From Isoetes taiwanensis (Eukaryota; Streptophyta; Lycopodiopsida; Isoetales; Isoetaceae), in contig JAJEKV010000085.1 in assembly GCA_021234155.1 (NCBI GenBank), positions 4,226,036 through 4,290,035 of the forward strand: a DNA stretch of 64,000 nucleotides. The letters run 5' to 3'. Position 1 is the stretch's first letter, and each line of letters opens with the position of its first letter. The notes under the pieces were generated by a model. It had not been told where the DNA came from and did not search any database. It was given only the letters and a program-made list of their open reading frames with translations. A program made the translations under genes and the position numbers. Shown here piece by piece: positions 54,675 to 64,000 of this stretch.

Positions 54675-54812
54675 AGAGGTTTTCTCCTTAGGACTTAGTA
54701 GATAGGGCTCTCAGCCCGTTTTTGTAAATAGGGCTCTGCCCATAGCGGAAATAGATGGGCTCTGCGCACATTTTGTAAAAATTTCACCTCTATAATATAA
54801 ATATGCCGCTTG

Positions 54813-55430
54813 TTAGTCACTATCTGTTGTGTCTGTGTCTGGAACAGCATCTGATGGATGATTGTGACTTTCTGTTGTATGAAATTGTTTGAGGCGAAAG
54901 CCATTAACCAGTGTAGGTAATGGAGTGCCATCTAGTTCAGCCAGCTTGAAAACACTTGGTTGAACAACTTGAATGATTTGATACGGACCAAGCCATCGGA
55001 ACTTTAACTTGCCCAGAAAATTTTTGTAACGAGAATCATAAAGAAGAACCAAATCACCTTCGTTGAATGTTTTTGTCTTAAGTCTTTTGTCATGCAATGA
55101 TTTCTGCAACTGTTGTCCATGAAGAACACGAATATAAGCATCGCGCCTAAGTTCATCCAACTGTTCCAATTGATAAACCCTTTCCTTGAGTGCAGCAGGT
55201 GGATTATGGGCTGTAGCAAGTTGAAAGCGGAGAGTTGGAAGAATATATTCAAAAGGCATGAGAGCTTCTTGACCATAAACCAGTTTGAAAGGAGTGTGAC
55301 CAGTAGCGATTTTGAAACTAGTGTTGTAAGCCCAAAGAACAGTAGGCAACTTTTCCTGCCAATCTGTTCGCGAAGCGTCACAGATTTTCTTGAGAACTGT
55401 GATGGGGGTTTTGTTGGTACTTTCAGCCAA
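54813..55430 (-). pseudogene. Integrase C-terminal part (Ty3/gypsy)
   Basis: It begins with AESTNK, carrying the last acidic residue of the catalytic triad, continues through TDWQEKLPTVLWAYNTS and ends with the GPY/F-type module KFRWLGPYQI. No chromodomain follows. It is separated from the upstream integrase half by a one-base frameshift near 55435. Confidence 0.88.
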
Positions 55431-56465
55431 GCCATGCCTTGAGGATAATTATGATTGACAAAATGCACGCCACGATCACTAACAAGTTCCGTGGGACAAC
55501 CAAAACGCGTGATGATATGCGTGTAGAGGACCTTGGCTGTGCTGGCCGCGGTGTTGTCTGGAAGTGCACAAGCTTCCGCCCATTTGGTAGCATAATCCGT
55601 GAGGACCAGAATATAGTGGGCACGGGTGTGTCGCGCCGGTGGATCCATGGGTCCCACAACATCCATCCCCCATTTGCTGAAGGGGTGTGGCGTGGCGACC
55701 GGCGTCAACGGAAGAGCGTCACGGGCCGTGGGCTTTCCCACACGCTGACAGACGTCACACGTGCGAGCATAAGCGTGGGCATCTTTGAAGAGCGTGGGCC
55801 AGAAGTAGCCTGCCAAAAGAATTTTGTGTGCCGTGGCGTCACCACTAAAATGACCACCACCAAGCCCATCGTGGGCTTGTCGAACAATATCGGGCACCTC
55901 GTGAGGGAGGACACAACGACGGAGGACCATGTCTTTGCCTCTTTTATACAAATGGCCTGCAACCATGGTATAGTCACGGACCTCTCTGAGAAACTGACGG
56001 TGGCGGGAGCGAAGCTTGTCTGGAGAGAGCATCGGATCGGCGGAAGGAAGAGCACCAGTGAGAAGATATTGCTGAAAGTTGTGAAACCAATGGGGCGTGG
56101 CCGTGACCAGGAACAATTGAGCATCTGGAAAGGCGTCAGAAACACCCGTGGACGGATCATCCGTGTGGATGCGTGAAAGATAATCAGGCACCACATGAGA
56201 TTTGCCTGCCTTATGAACAATTTCAAAGGGAGCGAACTCTTGCAGAAGAAGGACCCAACGAGCAATTTGACCCGTGGGCGTGGCTTTGTTGATCAAATAA
56301 AGAAGAGCTTGATGGTCAACAAAGAACTTGATCTGGCTACCCAACAAATAATGTCTGAACCGTTGGACACAGAAAACTAAGCCCAAAGCTTCGCGTTCTG
56401 TGGCAGAGTAGTTGCGCTCAGCAGGATTGAGTTTCCGGCTGGCATAGCGGATTGGTTTATCCGTG
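55430..56465 (-). pseudogene. RNase H and integrase N-terminal/core (Ty3/gypsy)
   Basis: RNase H motifs NYSATEREALGLVF and KFFVDHQALLYL come first, then an HHCC zinc finger ending TCDVCQRVG, and the integrase core with WGMDVVGPMD and LVSDRGVHFVN. A TAG at about 56480 separates it from the RT frame. Confidence 0.9.
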
Positions 56466-56479
56466 GTTTCATTATAGGC

Positions 56480-57360
56480 CTAAGAGATAACAGCACCAAT
56501 GGCAAAAGCAGAGACGTCAACATGAACGTGGAAAGGCTTGTCCCATTGAGGAGGAACAAGGACCGGGGCCTGAGTAAGTAACAGCTTCAACTTCTGAAAA
56601 GCAGCTTCCGCTTGGGAATTCCAAGCCCAAGTGGATTCATCACCCGTGAGTTTATGAATGGGGTCAGCTATAGCTGCAAGTCCAGGAATGAAGGTGGAAT
56701 AGTAATTGACCTTACCCAGGAAAGAGCGTGTCTCTTTGATATTAGACGGTGCTTGAGCTCTCAGTACACAACTAATTTTAGCAGGATCCGTGGTGATGCC
56801 TTCTTTACTGACCACATGACCCAACAGAACGCCTGAGGTGACGCAGAAGGTGCACTTCTCAGGATTGAGACTAATGCCAGATTCATCACATTTTTGAAAG
56901 ACAAGTTCTAATTTGTCCAAGTGATCGTCCATAGAGCTGTAGGCAGAAAAATCATCTTGGAAGATCTGAAGAAAAGGTTTATCCTTCATAAATTCTTGAA
57001 AGACAGAGAGCATGATGCGCTGAAAGGTTGAAGGAGAGTTGGACAAGCCAAAAGGGACCACCTTATAGGCAAAAGTGCCCCACGGGGTGGTGAAGGTAGT
57101 TTTGAGTTGATCCTCGTGCTTGATAGAAATCTGATTGTACCCAGAAAAACCATCCATGAAAGAGTACATCTCATGACCAGCAACTTCTTCAAGAACCTGG
57201 TCAGTGAAGGGAAGCGGAAAGTGATCACGCCCGCGGGCTTGATTGAGTTTTCTTCTGTAATCCATGCAAACGCCGATCTTACCATTATGTTTGAGAGCAA
57301 TGACGATGGGGCTCACCCATTCGTAATGTTTGACCTCATAAACCGGCCGCCAGCCAAGAG
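56480..57360 (-). pseudogene. Reverse transcriptase (Ty3/gypsy)
   Basis: Order of motifs: VYEVKHYEWVSPIVIALKHN, DGFSGYNQI, TTPWGTFAYKVVPFGL and the catalytic box FQDD (where YMDD, YIDD or FMDD is usual), then GHVVSKEGI. A frameshift near 57330 separates the fingers from the upstream frame (57507-57313). Glutamine at the second position of the catalytic box is unusual for plant Ty3/gypsy elements, but the two aspartates are present. Confidence 0.9.
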
Positions 57361-58023
57361 TTTGTCAATTTCAGCCTTGACGCCGTCCACGGTAATTTGG
57401 GTTGAGCCCAGCATCGCCGCTGCTAGATTGGGCGCATCGTTTTGGTAGGAATGGTGAGTTCCCCAATTCTTTGTTGATACCGCCAAGGTCTTTGTAGCTT
57501 CAAGCAAAGATATGTTTGAATTTCTTGAACAGCGTCACAACGCGTGCTTTATAAGTAGGTGGAAGTTTAGCAGCTAAACGGACTGGTTGATTGTTTCCAA
57601 TGTCCACGATTTCCACTTTAGGAGTTTGAATGTGAGGAACAACCTCTCGTGGTCCCCCAACCCGATGAGCAGAGGTCAAGCATGACCGAGGAGCAAAGAT
57701 TTTACGCCGTGGAAGAAAAGAGGTTAGCCGAAAGTGTCATCAAGCAAGGGTTGCTTCATGACGGCATGTACATCAACTGTCTCTGAAGAAGAAAGTGGGT
57801 CCGAAAAATGATCAAGTCGTTGAATGCGATTGCAGGAAGCCAGATAAGGATCCAAAAGAGCTGCCATAGCCTGGTCCTGATCGAGCGTCATGTCACCCCA
57901 AGGATCAGCATACTCAGGATAAGATGAGAGAGGGAGACCCGCTGGAGGTGCTTGAACCCGATAAATATTTTGTGCTTCTTCGTGAGCGGGGTCGAGATGG
58001 AAGGTTCAGCATTCTCGGCGAGA

Positions 58024-58428
58024 TCAATTGGCCGGTTTCCGCATCCATTGTGGCATTGAGATGGCCATCGGTGATAACAAGTTGGTCCGTGGGCCCAAGA
58101 ATGAATACTCTTTGCCCGGCCGGAGAAAAGGTCGTCCAACCAGCATTTCATAGTCACCAGGGTCTTCTCCTGCTTTCCAAACACCAAATTCCAAGGGGAA
58201 TTTGAGATCATCAATGCTGATGTGGAGAAGAGGAGTGACACCTTGAGGGCGCGTGCTATGGCCATTTGCCAACTTGATGTCATAAGGGGCACGGTATAAT
58301 TGTTTGATGCCCAATTGCTTCCTCAGTTTATCAGTAATGAGATTGACGACACTACCACCATCAATTTGGACATGATTGATATGGTGATTGCCCACCGCGG
58401 GCATGCACCGCGGGTGTTGAAGTCGCAA
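58024..58428 (-). pseudogene. Aspartic protease (Ty3/gypsy)
   Basis: VQIDGGSVVNLI holds the active-site aspartate in a D-G-G variant of the usual D-[ST]-G, and MLVGRPFL is the conserved downstream flap/hydrophobic-glycine motif. It is joined by a frameshift near 58400 to a linker frame (58802-58323). Confidence 0.8.
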
Positions 58429-58429
58429 A

Positions 58430-60760
58430 TGACTCCAACCAGAACCGTGGGAAGAGGTAACTGATCTTTGAGAGCCGGACAGAGTTTCAAAATGGTGGCC
58501 AGGCTCAAAGGAATCTTGATCTTGGCAAGTTCTTCCTGAAGTTCCAAGGGAACATGTGAAAAGGGGTCCGCAGGGTCCAATGGAGCTGGGGACTGTGGTA
58601 AAGAAGCAGAAACTTCTTTGAGAAGCTCGACCTCAGCAGCAATATTTGGATATGGCTGAGAGCGTGCACTGGTGGATGATGATAGTGCTGCCTGACGCTG
58701 CTGAGCTCTCGTGGTGGCATGAACATTTGCCAGTGTTCGACCTTCCGCAGCCTGCATGAGTTTCAGAATACTTTGTCTCACTTTAGGCATGACGTGAGGC
58801 ATGAGTTTGTCAAGATCAGGTGCGAAGTGAACTTTTTATCATCGTCATGAGGGACAATTTCCACAGCAAAAGCAGGTTGCGTGGCATGAGGAATGATGGT
58901 CAAAGGGCGTGAAGCCCGTGTGTGACGCGAGACAAGACCAACCCAATTTGACTGTTGGACAGGAGGGTTGAGAGCCTGATAAATTTCCTCCTGAGCTTGT
59001 TGATCCATAGGATTGGAAGTAGACGCGGCTTGCTGAGGTCGCTGTTAATTGTTGAGGCGGCCGAGGAGGCTTTCTCAAAACAGGACGAGGGCCCTGTTTC
59101 CCGTTGGCCAGCCAGAGTTGATAAGCCGTGAGACGGACAGAAGCCGGTTGATTGGAACCTGGAAGTTGAACTTGAACTTGAGGAAGTTGAGGACACGCCG
59201 TGGTGGTGTGACCCCATTCATGGCAATGATAACATTGAGCTTTGGAAGGATCAAAGGGAGGGCGGTTGCCTTGTCCCCGTGGCTGCTGAGATTGCTGTTG
59301 TTGTTGATACTGCGGCTGTTGTTGAGTTTGATATTGCTGAGGCTGATATGACTGCTGTTGTTGAGGGGTGGTCTGGACTTGAGAGACCATTTTATTGCGA
59401 AAAGGGGTAGGATGGGAACGAGTGCATTCTTCCGTGGCGTGATTGCACATATTGCATCTTTTACAATGAGGAGGTCCATTTGAGGAGTTGCATTCATTGG
59501 CCAGATGACCTTGATATTTACAAATAGTACACCAGATGTGAGCGCATTGTGGATTTGCTTGCTGAGGTTGAACAGAGGTCTGAGGAACCATGACGGGAGG
59601 CATGAAAGGGAGTTCCTGGAGAGCAACACCCCTAGAAGAAACATTGACCGAGTGATTGACCAATTCAATGGCCTGCTCCAAAGACTTGGGATGCAAGTAT
59701 TCTGTCATGAGTCGAATGGCAGGAGGAAGGCCCTGCAGAAACCAGACGAGGATCTGGCTTTGCGTGGGGTACTTCCTGGAGTTTGCTGACGAGAATGTGA
59801 AGATGGTCCGCAAAATCCCTGACTGACTCCGTGGGCTCTTGTTGAAGGTCATTGAGTTGCTTAAGGAGTAACTGATCATCGTCTGTGGTGCCATAATGAG
59901 ACAGAAAGGCCGTTTTCATTTCTTGCCAACTTTGTTTCCAGTGACTCTTATTGGCCATTAACCAGTGTGAGGGGCGCCTCTGAGCGTGGTCGAAAAGATA
60001 TGAAATTTAAGTTGGGGCTGCGCATGACCATTCAGAATGGCCAAGGCTTCAAATTCCTCCATGTGTGCCGACGCACTCTGATCCAGAGGTTTGCCTTTAG
60101 TGTTGCCAAAAGTGGGATAAGTCAGCTTCAAATTATGAGTGGGGGATGAAGGCGGAACTTGAGCATAGACAGGTGGATTTGGATGAGGATATGCAGAAGC
60201 ATAGAGAGGTGGAACTGCCTGAGACTGAGTGCAAGGGGGTGGGACTGAAAAACTCGGTGGTCCATAAAAAGTAGCATCTGGTGGGGAAGGGCCTTGAGAG
60301 CCGTCCTCATTGGGTTTGAGATCCGTGGTTTGATAAACAGGAAGAGCGTGGTGAAAGGATGGAGAAGACTGAAAGTCGTGAACGTGGGTAGGGCCAAAAG
60401 ACACTTGATAGTAGCCCATCCCACCAGGAGGTGAAGAAGGTTGTGACGGAAGGGGGTGTGACCTGAAGGGATATTGATATAGGTGCTGTCAGGAGTCTGG
60501 AAATAGTGAGGCGTGGGCTGAACAGGGGTATGTTGTGGTGATTGCGGTTGGGAACAATGACGACACACAGGTGGAGACCCTGGTCGAGAATGAGCACGAG
60601 GGGTAGGAGGTGCCGACTGAGCTCTTGAGCGGATACGACCTCCCTCAATGTCATAAGCAGTGTCATACATATCCTGAACAGCCTCGCGTCGTTGATGACG
60701 CTCCAGGCGAGCCGCCGTTTGGCAAAGAAGTTCTTCAGGAGTGAAACCTCGAGCAGACAT
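58430..60760 (-). pseudogene. Gag polyprotein (Ty3/gypsy)
   Basis: Starts MSARGFTPEELLCQTAARLE at 60760, followed by a proline/serine-rich region, a retrotransposon capsid segment (WKQSWQEMKTAFLSHYGTTD, about 59940) and three CCHC zinc knuckles: CTICKYQGHLANEC, CKRCNMCNHATEEC and CYHCHEWGHTTTAC. Frameshifts occur near 60420, 59960 and 59780. A glutamine-rich stretch separates knuckles 2 and 3. Confidence 0.88.
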
Positions 60761-60782
60761 GATGGAAAGAAAAGAAAGATCA

Positions 60783-60800
60783 GACCCGGCAGCGGCGACA
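60783..60800 (-). promoter_or_regulatory. Primer-binding site of the Ty3/gypsy element
   Basis: TGTCGCCGCTGCCGGGTC begins 1 nt inside the 5' LTR end on the minus strand. It differs from the initiator-Met site of the host retroelement; the priming tRNA was not assigned. Confidence 0.65.
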
Positions 60801-60801
60801 G

Positions 60802-61391
60802 TGTTTGGGGTCTGGGTTCGGGAACTCCTGCAAGACAGCCCTCTGTGAGGACCCTTGGATCTAACAGGAGAATCCGGGAGCTATGTCACGCGGGATTTGC
60901 AAGAAAGACCAAGAAAAAGAGAAAAGGAAACAACAAGAACAATGAGATCACAACAATAAGCTTCCTTGATGTCAATGAAGATACATGAGCTCTCGCAATC
61001 GAGAGAAAACAGAAGTGAGACAAGACTCAAAACTCATCTAAAAAACTCATGTGCTAGCTCTACTCATATATATAGTACAATGGCCTTTGGCCCAATATAG
61101 ACACTCTGACTGATTTCGGTGCCCTCCTGGAAGGAGGCCTGATTTGCAGGAATGCTGGCGGTGCCTCTTGAAAAGCCTGAAATCACGCTGACGCTGACGC
61201 GGGCGGTGACGGGCCGTCACTTGTCTGAGCGCCGCCTCTTGTTGACGCCAGGCGTGGTCTTTGTCTGCATGGTCTGCTTGGTCTTCTGCTGAGCCTTTGA
61301 CGACTGACCCGCGCCTGGTTGTGGATCCTTGGCCTTGACTTGGTCCGTCGTATGCATGAATAGTCCTATACCAGGAGGCACAGGACTAACA
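60802..61391 (-). repeat. 5' LTR of the Ty3/gypsy element
   Basis: 590 bp, TG...CA; followed directly by the duplicated target TCCTC and then the resumed H3-fold ORF. Confidence 0.95.
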
Positions 61392-61396
61392 TCCTC

Positions 61397-61990
61397 GCTC
61401 GATGGGACGAACCTGCATCAGGCGAGGAGAGCACTTCAGAGGAGCTGCAGGAAGAGGGATCCGAGCAGGGATCACTAGACGAGTTGGTTGACGGCATCAA
61501 CCAGCAGGTGGATGGAGAAGCAGACATTGGATCAGAGGATGATGAAATCCAAAAAGTGTTCGAGCAAATGGAGAAGGAAAAACAAGAAAGGGCAGAACGG
61601 GAGTGGGCGGCCAAGGAACAGGAGGAGCAGAGGGAGCCCACTCCCGAGCCGACCATGGAGGAGGAACTCGAGGCCTGGAGATCGAAATTGTCACAAGCAA
61701 TCCGGGAGATCCGGCATTTTCAGAGAAGCTATGGCCTTCTCATCCCGCGTGCACCGTTCGCCAGGCTCATGAAGGAAGTCGTGCAGGAGTTCGACTCGAG
61801 CAAGAGGGTCACAGGCGAGATGCTGCTGGCTTTACAGAAGGCAGCAGAGCAAAAATTGGTGCAACATTTTGAAGACTCAACGGCGTGCACTATACACGCT
61901 AAGAGGGTAACTCTGATGACCAAGGACATGCACTTGGCCAGCTCCATTAAAGGAGAAAGACAAAACCTTGTAAATAATAAATTTTGTTAA
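61397..61990 (+). CDS. ORF1 C-terminal part: acidic linker and histone H3 fold
   Basis: Open from the insertion junction to TAA at 61988. Residues 1-100 are very acidic with E/Q-rich helices (KVFEQMEKEKQERAEREWAA). From 61697 the histone H3 fold is complete: alpha-N AIREIRHFQRSYGLLIPRAP, alpha-1 FARLMKEVVQEF, loop 1, alpha-2 TGEMLLALQKAAEQKLVQHF, and alpha-3/C-terminus EDSTACTIHAKRVTLM, KDMHLASSIKGER. EIRHFQ and LLIP resemble plant CENH3, while loop 1 has canonical H3 length. The fold is intact with no stop. Canonical H3 and CENH3 form heterotetramers with H4 in nucleosomes; whether this protein does so is unknown. The upstream half lies at 49238-49339. Confidence 0.9.
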   Translation, partial: ARWDEPASGEESTSEELQEEGSEQGSLDELVDGINQQVDGEADIGSEDDEIQKVFEQMEKEKQERAEREWAAKEQEEQREPTPEPTMEEELEAWRSKLSQAIREIRHFQRSYGLLIPRAPFARLMKEVVQEFDSSKRVTGEMLLALQKAAEQKLVQHFEDSTACTIHAKRVTLMTKDMHLASSIKGERQNLVNNKFC

Positions 61991-62101
61991 TAAACTTGAG
62001 TAAATTATAAGTGCATAAACGTTGTTAATTAGGTTGAGTTAGCAATAATTACCTTTTGTTCTAGTCAAATTGGACATCTTATGGTCAATTAGTGAGAAGT
62101 T

Positions 62102-62339
62102 GCTCACGGTATGTGCCAGGACCCCGACCTAAATTTTAGGTTGAGCCCCAGGTGCACACCGTGAGTATTTCACACCAAAAGTGGTTTCAAACATCCCCAA
62201 ATCGATGAGACCATTATGTTTTGACCCTTAGTTCATCTTGTTTAGATAAGTCTTGACCAATTAGGGCCAAATTGCTCACGGTATGTGCCAGGACCTCGAC
62301 CTAAATTTTAGGTCGGCCTTCCAGCGCACACCGTGAGTA
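62102..62339 (+). promoter_or_regulatory. Paired stem-loops upstream of ORF2
   Basis: Stem-loops at 62102-62167 and 62274-62339 are near-identical. The outer arms GCTCACGGTATGTGC and GCACACCGTGAGT pair, CCAGG pairs with CCAGG-like inner bases, and CGACCTAAATTTTAGGTCG forms the apex. They correspond to the pair upstream of ORF1 and precede the second TATA box. Confidence 0.75.
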
Positions 62340-62533
62340 CTTCCAACATTTTCTCTTTCATGCCACCTCCAATTGACCTCAAAAATTGTTGCAATAGGTT
62401 CATTAGATAGTGTTATTCATGCTCAAACCCTCAAATTAGCTTTCCAATCCTCATTTTGACCTCAAAATAGGTGAGAATTGCCCAACCCAAAAATTTTCTA
62501 AGTCTTTCAAAAATTAGGGTTTTCCCTTTTTCC

Positions 62534-62542
62534 TATAAATAG
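62534..62542 (+). promoter_or_regulatory. TATA box of ORF2
   Basis: TATAAATAGGCCC lies 120 bp before the ORF2 ATG, the same motif and nearly the same spacing as for ORF1. Confidence 0.7.
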
Positions 62543-62653
62543 GCCCCCATATCTCACTTAGCATCCTACAGGTTTGCTCCCAGTGTTTAGGCGATTTTCC
62601 TAACCCCTTAGGCGCTTCAGCAGCTGTTTGTTAGTCCAGTTCACTCAAGATCA

Positions 62654-63274
62654 ATGGCAACTACAGATTTCAGGCGATGGTACAGCGCCAGTGCCCATGT
62701 AGCTGAGGCTGACGTCAATTCCATTTTCCAAGTTTTCCAGAAGGAGATAGATGTCCAAGCCACTTTGCAGGCAACCCCATCCTATATGGAAGTTATGACT
62801 GAGTTCCAAGCTAGGCTAGGACCATCCTTAGTACAGCTCCCACCTTGTACAGTATATTTTGTTCCCAAGCAATCCCTCCAAGCAGCATTGGGTGATGTCC
62901 CCAACATTACCAAATATCTAAACAACAAAGTTGCTAGGTTGCCAGATTACATGGTCATGACAGCTAATAGGGCCAAGTACTTCTCCTACACCGCTGCCCT
63001 AGCCATCTTTCTTTCTCACCATGCCCAGAACCCAATTGGGGAACCCTCTATCCTTGTCATGGATGTAGACCCCTTAGCCTCTTCAGCAGAGGGTCAGCTC
63101 CTCTTGCAATATCAAGTGGAGCAAGAAGGAAGAGCCGAAGACGAAGCGCTCGACTCAGATGACGAAGCCTACGTCGAGCTCGACCCCGACCAAGAGCGGC
63201 AACTAGTAGAGCAGGAGATACCGGCTTTCGAACAGGACCGGCAGACCCTCAGGATCGCTCCCCCGCTCGGGTAG
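62654..63274 (+). CDS. ORF2 of the H3-bearing element, unknown protein
   Basis: A 206-residue intact frame starting MATTDFRRWYSASAHVAEAD. The first ~150 residues look globular with mixed helix and strand (YMVMTANRAKYFSYTAALAI). The last ~55 are strongly acidic (DEALDSDDEAYVELDPDQ). No zinc knuckle, protease, polymerase or other domain was recognised. Its own TATA/stem-loop module suggests a separate transcript. A structural (capsid-like) role is possible by position but not supported by a motif. Confidence 0.7.
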   Translation: MATTDFRRWYSASAHVAEADVNSIFQVFQKEIDVQATLQATPSYMEVMTEFQARLGPSLVQLPPCTVYFVPKQSLQAALGDVPNITKYLNNKVARLPDYMVMTANRAKYFSYTAALAIFLSHHAQNPIGEPSILVMDVDPLASSAEGQLLLQYQVEQEGRAEDEALDSDDEAYVELDPDQERQLVEQEIPAFEQDRQTLRIAPPLG

Positions 63275-63289
63275 GTATCACAAGCCTAG

Positions 63290-64000
63290 CCCCCATCATC
63301 ATCAACGGCCAGGAGTACCTGCTCCTGAGCGACATCCAGATTCTCCCCGAATGCAGAGCCAGGGAGTACCGACTTGATGAGTTGCTGTACCTTCTGTGGC
63401 AATAACTAGATCTGAATGACTTCATCGACGAGGAGGCTTCCGACTTCCCAATCCATGTAAGAGAGCCGACGCCTATACCGGGGTGTCGACTTCAGATATC
63501 CAGGCGTACAGCAGCATCCGGCAAATGATGGAAGCTCGGTATCTGCTGTCCGAAGAAGAATTTTACGCCATCCAAGAACGGATGGGGATCCGTGGCAAGA
63601 CCACGGACATTTTGATGCCAAGTTCTTCGACACCAGCCCCCACAGGTGTTTAGAGAAGGGGCGAGATCGACCTGACCAGAATCACATCAACAATAAGGAA
63701 ACACGGAGAACTCACAGAGATTGACGTCGATGAATATGCGGGAAGACATAGAGCCGGTGCCCGAGCGGACGACGAATCAACAGCGACGGGCAGGGATAGG
63801 TCGCTAAGGTATTATCTTCATCTGCTGATGGACGGGAGGATAGCGGTCATACACCGCAAATTCAGCCCAAGGGGCGAAGAAGGAGTGTTCATGCTCATCG
63901 CGCTCTCAGGCTTTGGTAGGCATGCTCGGCTGATCCCAATGGTTGACCATGTCATCTTAGTCCAGAGAACGATGGCACTTGATATATTCGACTTCGCCGT
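63290..64000 (+). pseudogene. Downstream coding region of the H3-bearing element, broken
   Basis: Coding-like segments in successive frames: PIIINGQEYLLLSDIQILPE (about 63293), YSSIRQMMEARYLLSEEEFY (about 63505-63565) and, open to the window edge, LRYYLHLLMDGRIAVIHRKF with LIALSGFGRHARLIPMVDHV (63800-63960). At least two frameshifts and stops lie between them. The family is not recognised. The reading continues past 64000, so the domain content is incomplete. Confidence 0.45.

Larger units (their letters stand above)
49340..61391 (-). mobile_element. Complete 12.05-kb Ty3/gypsy LTR retrotransposon
   Basis: LTRs of 588 and 590 bp (49340-49927 and 60802-61391) have TG...CA ends and are flanked by a perfect 5-bp target-site duplication TCCTC (49335-49339, 61392-61396). 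Minus-strand order is 5' LTR, primer site, gag with three CCHC knuckles, aspartic protease, reverse transcriptase, RNase H, integrase, a long 3' ORF region, polypurine tract, 3' LTR. The protease-RT-RNaseH-integrase order defines Ty3/gypsy. Frameshifts and stops show it is inactive. The large insert between integrase and LTR, with an opposing ORF, resembles the Tat lineage (Ogre/Grande types). Confidence 0.95.
48463..64000 (+). mobile_element. Histone-H3-bearing retroelement, plus copy, interrupted
   Basis: It starts inside an LTR (truncated at 48463) and continues with primer site, stem-loop pair, TATA box and ORF1. ORF1 is split by a 12.05-kb Ty3/gypsy element (49340-61391). The H3 fold then resumes at 61397, followed by a second stem-loop/TATA module, ORF2 and further broken coding to the window edge. 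No reverse transcriptase, protease or integrase of its own was recognised, so it may be non-autonomous or its polymerase may lie beyond 64000. The last 107 bp of LTR and the leader align with the minus copy. Confidence 0.75.

Noticed and set aside
61397-61990. A normal host histone H3 or CENH3 gene
   Set aside because: The ORF lies downstream of LTR end, primer site and leader shared with another element copy, has a long acidic linker unlike host H3, and the second copy has the same context.

Overview
This window looks like nuclear DNA of a streptophyte with a large, repeat-rich genome and flagellated sperm. Three observations support this. There is an intact five-exon delta-tubulin gene, a basal-body protein generally absent from flowering plants. 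There are Ty3/gypsy, L1-type LINE and Helitron elements of land-plant type. Two retroelements carry the plant-style initiator-tRNA-Met primer-binding site. A moss, liverwort, hornwort, lycophyte, fern or charophyte would all fit, and the sequence does not decide between them. Only one host gene is clearly supported.

Layout. 1-2644: low-copy sequence with a GC-rich hairpin and a possible terminal exon. 2645-4897 (minus): delta-tubulin. 5.2-6.6 kb: a cluster of short MITE-like repeats. 6.6-14.2 kb: unassigned DNA with tandem duplications and a 1.17-kb foldback. 14.2-36.2 kb: a zone of composite repeats, each entered or left through an (AT)n tract followed by ACAAG. They carry degenerate GAATCT/AGATTC arrays, 10-bp-periodic heat-shock-element-like arrays and tRNA-like Pol III promoter remnants. 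One 3.5-kb block is present twice. A minus-strand retroelement fragment (23158-26715) sits inside this zone. 36.2-41.0 kb: a Helitron whose Rep ORF runs into a 275-bp (AT)n tract but whose 3' terminus is perfect. 41.5-46.2 kb: a minus-strand L1-type LINE with a smaller retroposon nested in it. 46.2-48.5 kb: unassigned. 48.5 kb to the end: a plus-strand retroelement split by a complete 12.05-kb Ty3/gypsy element (49340-61391), which itself hosts a 946-bp DNA transposon.

The main discovery candidate is the retroelement family represented by the minus-strand copy (23158-26715) and the plus-strand copy (48463 to beyond 64000). Both have LTR sequence ending in CA, then a 1-nt spacer, then an initiator-Met primer-binding site. 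Next come two large stem-loops, a TATA box about 108 bp before the first ATG, and a first ORF. That ORF has a histone-H3-like N-terminal tail (MARTKQTARK in the plus copy), an acidic glutamine/glutamate-rich linker and a C-terminal histone H3 fold whose alpha-N region resembles centromeric H3. In the plus copy the stem-loop pair and TATA module is repeated in front of a second, unrecognised ORF, which suggests separate transcription units. A retroelement-borne H3/CENH3-like protein could act on chromatin targeting or packaging; that role is inference.

Nearly all element ORFs carry frameshifts or stops, so these copies are probably inactive. Some breaks may be assembly or base-calling artefacts, because near-identical duplicates differ in clusters.
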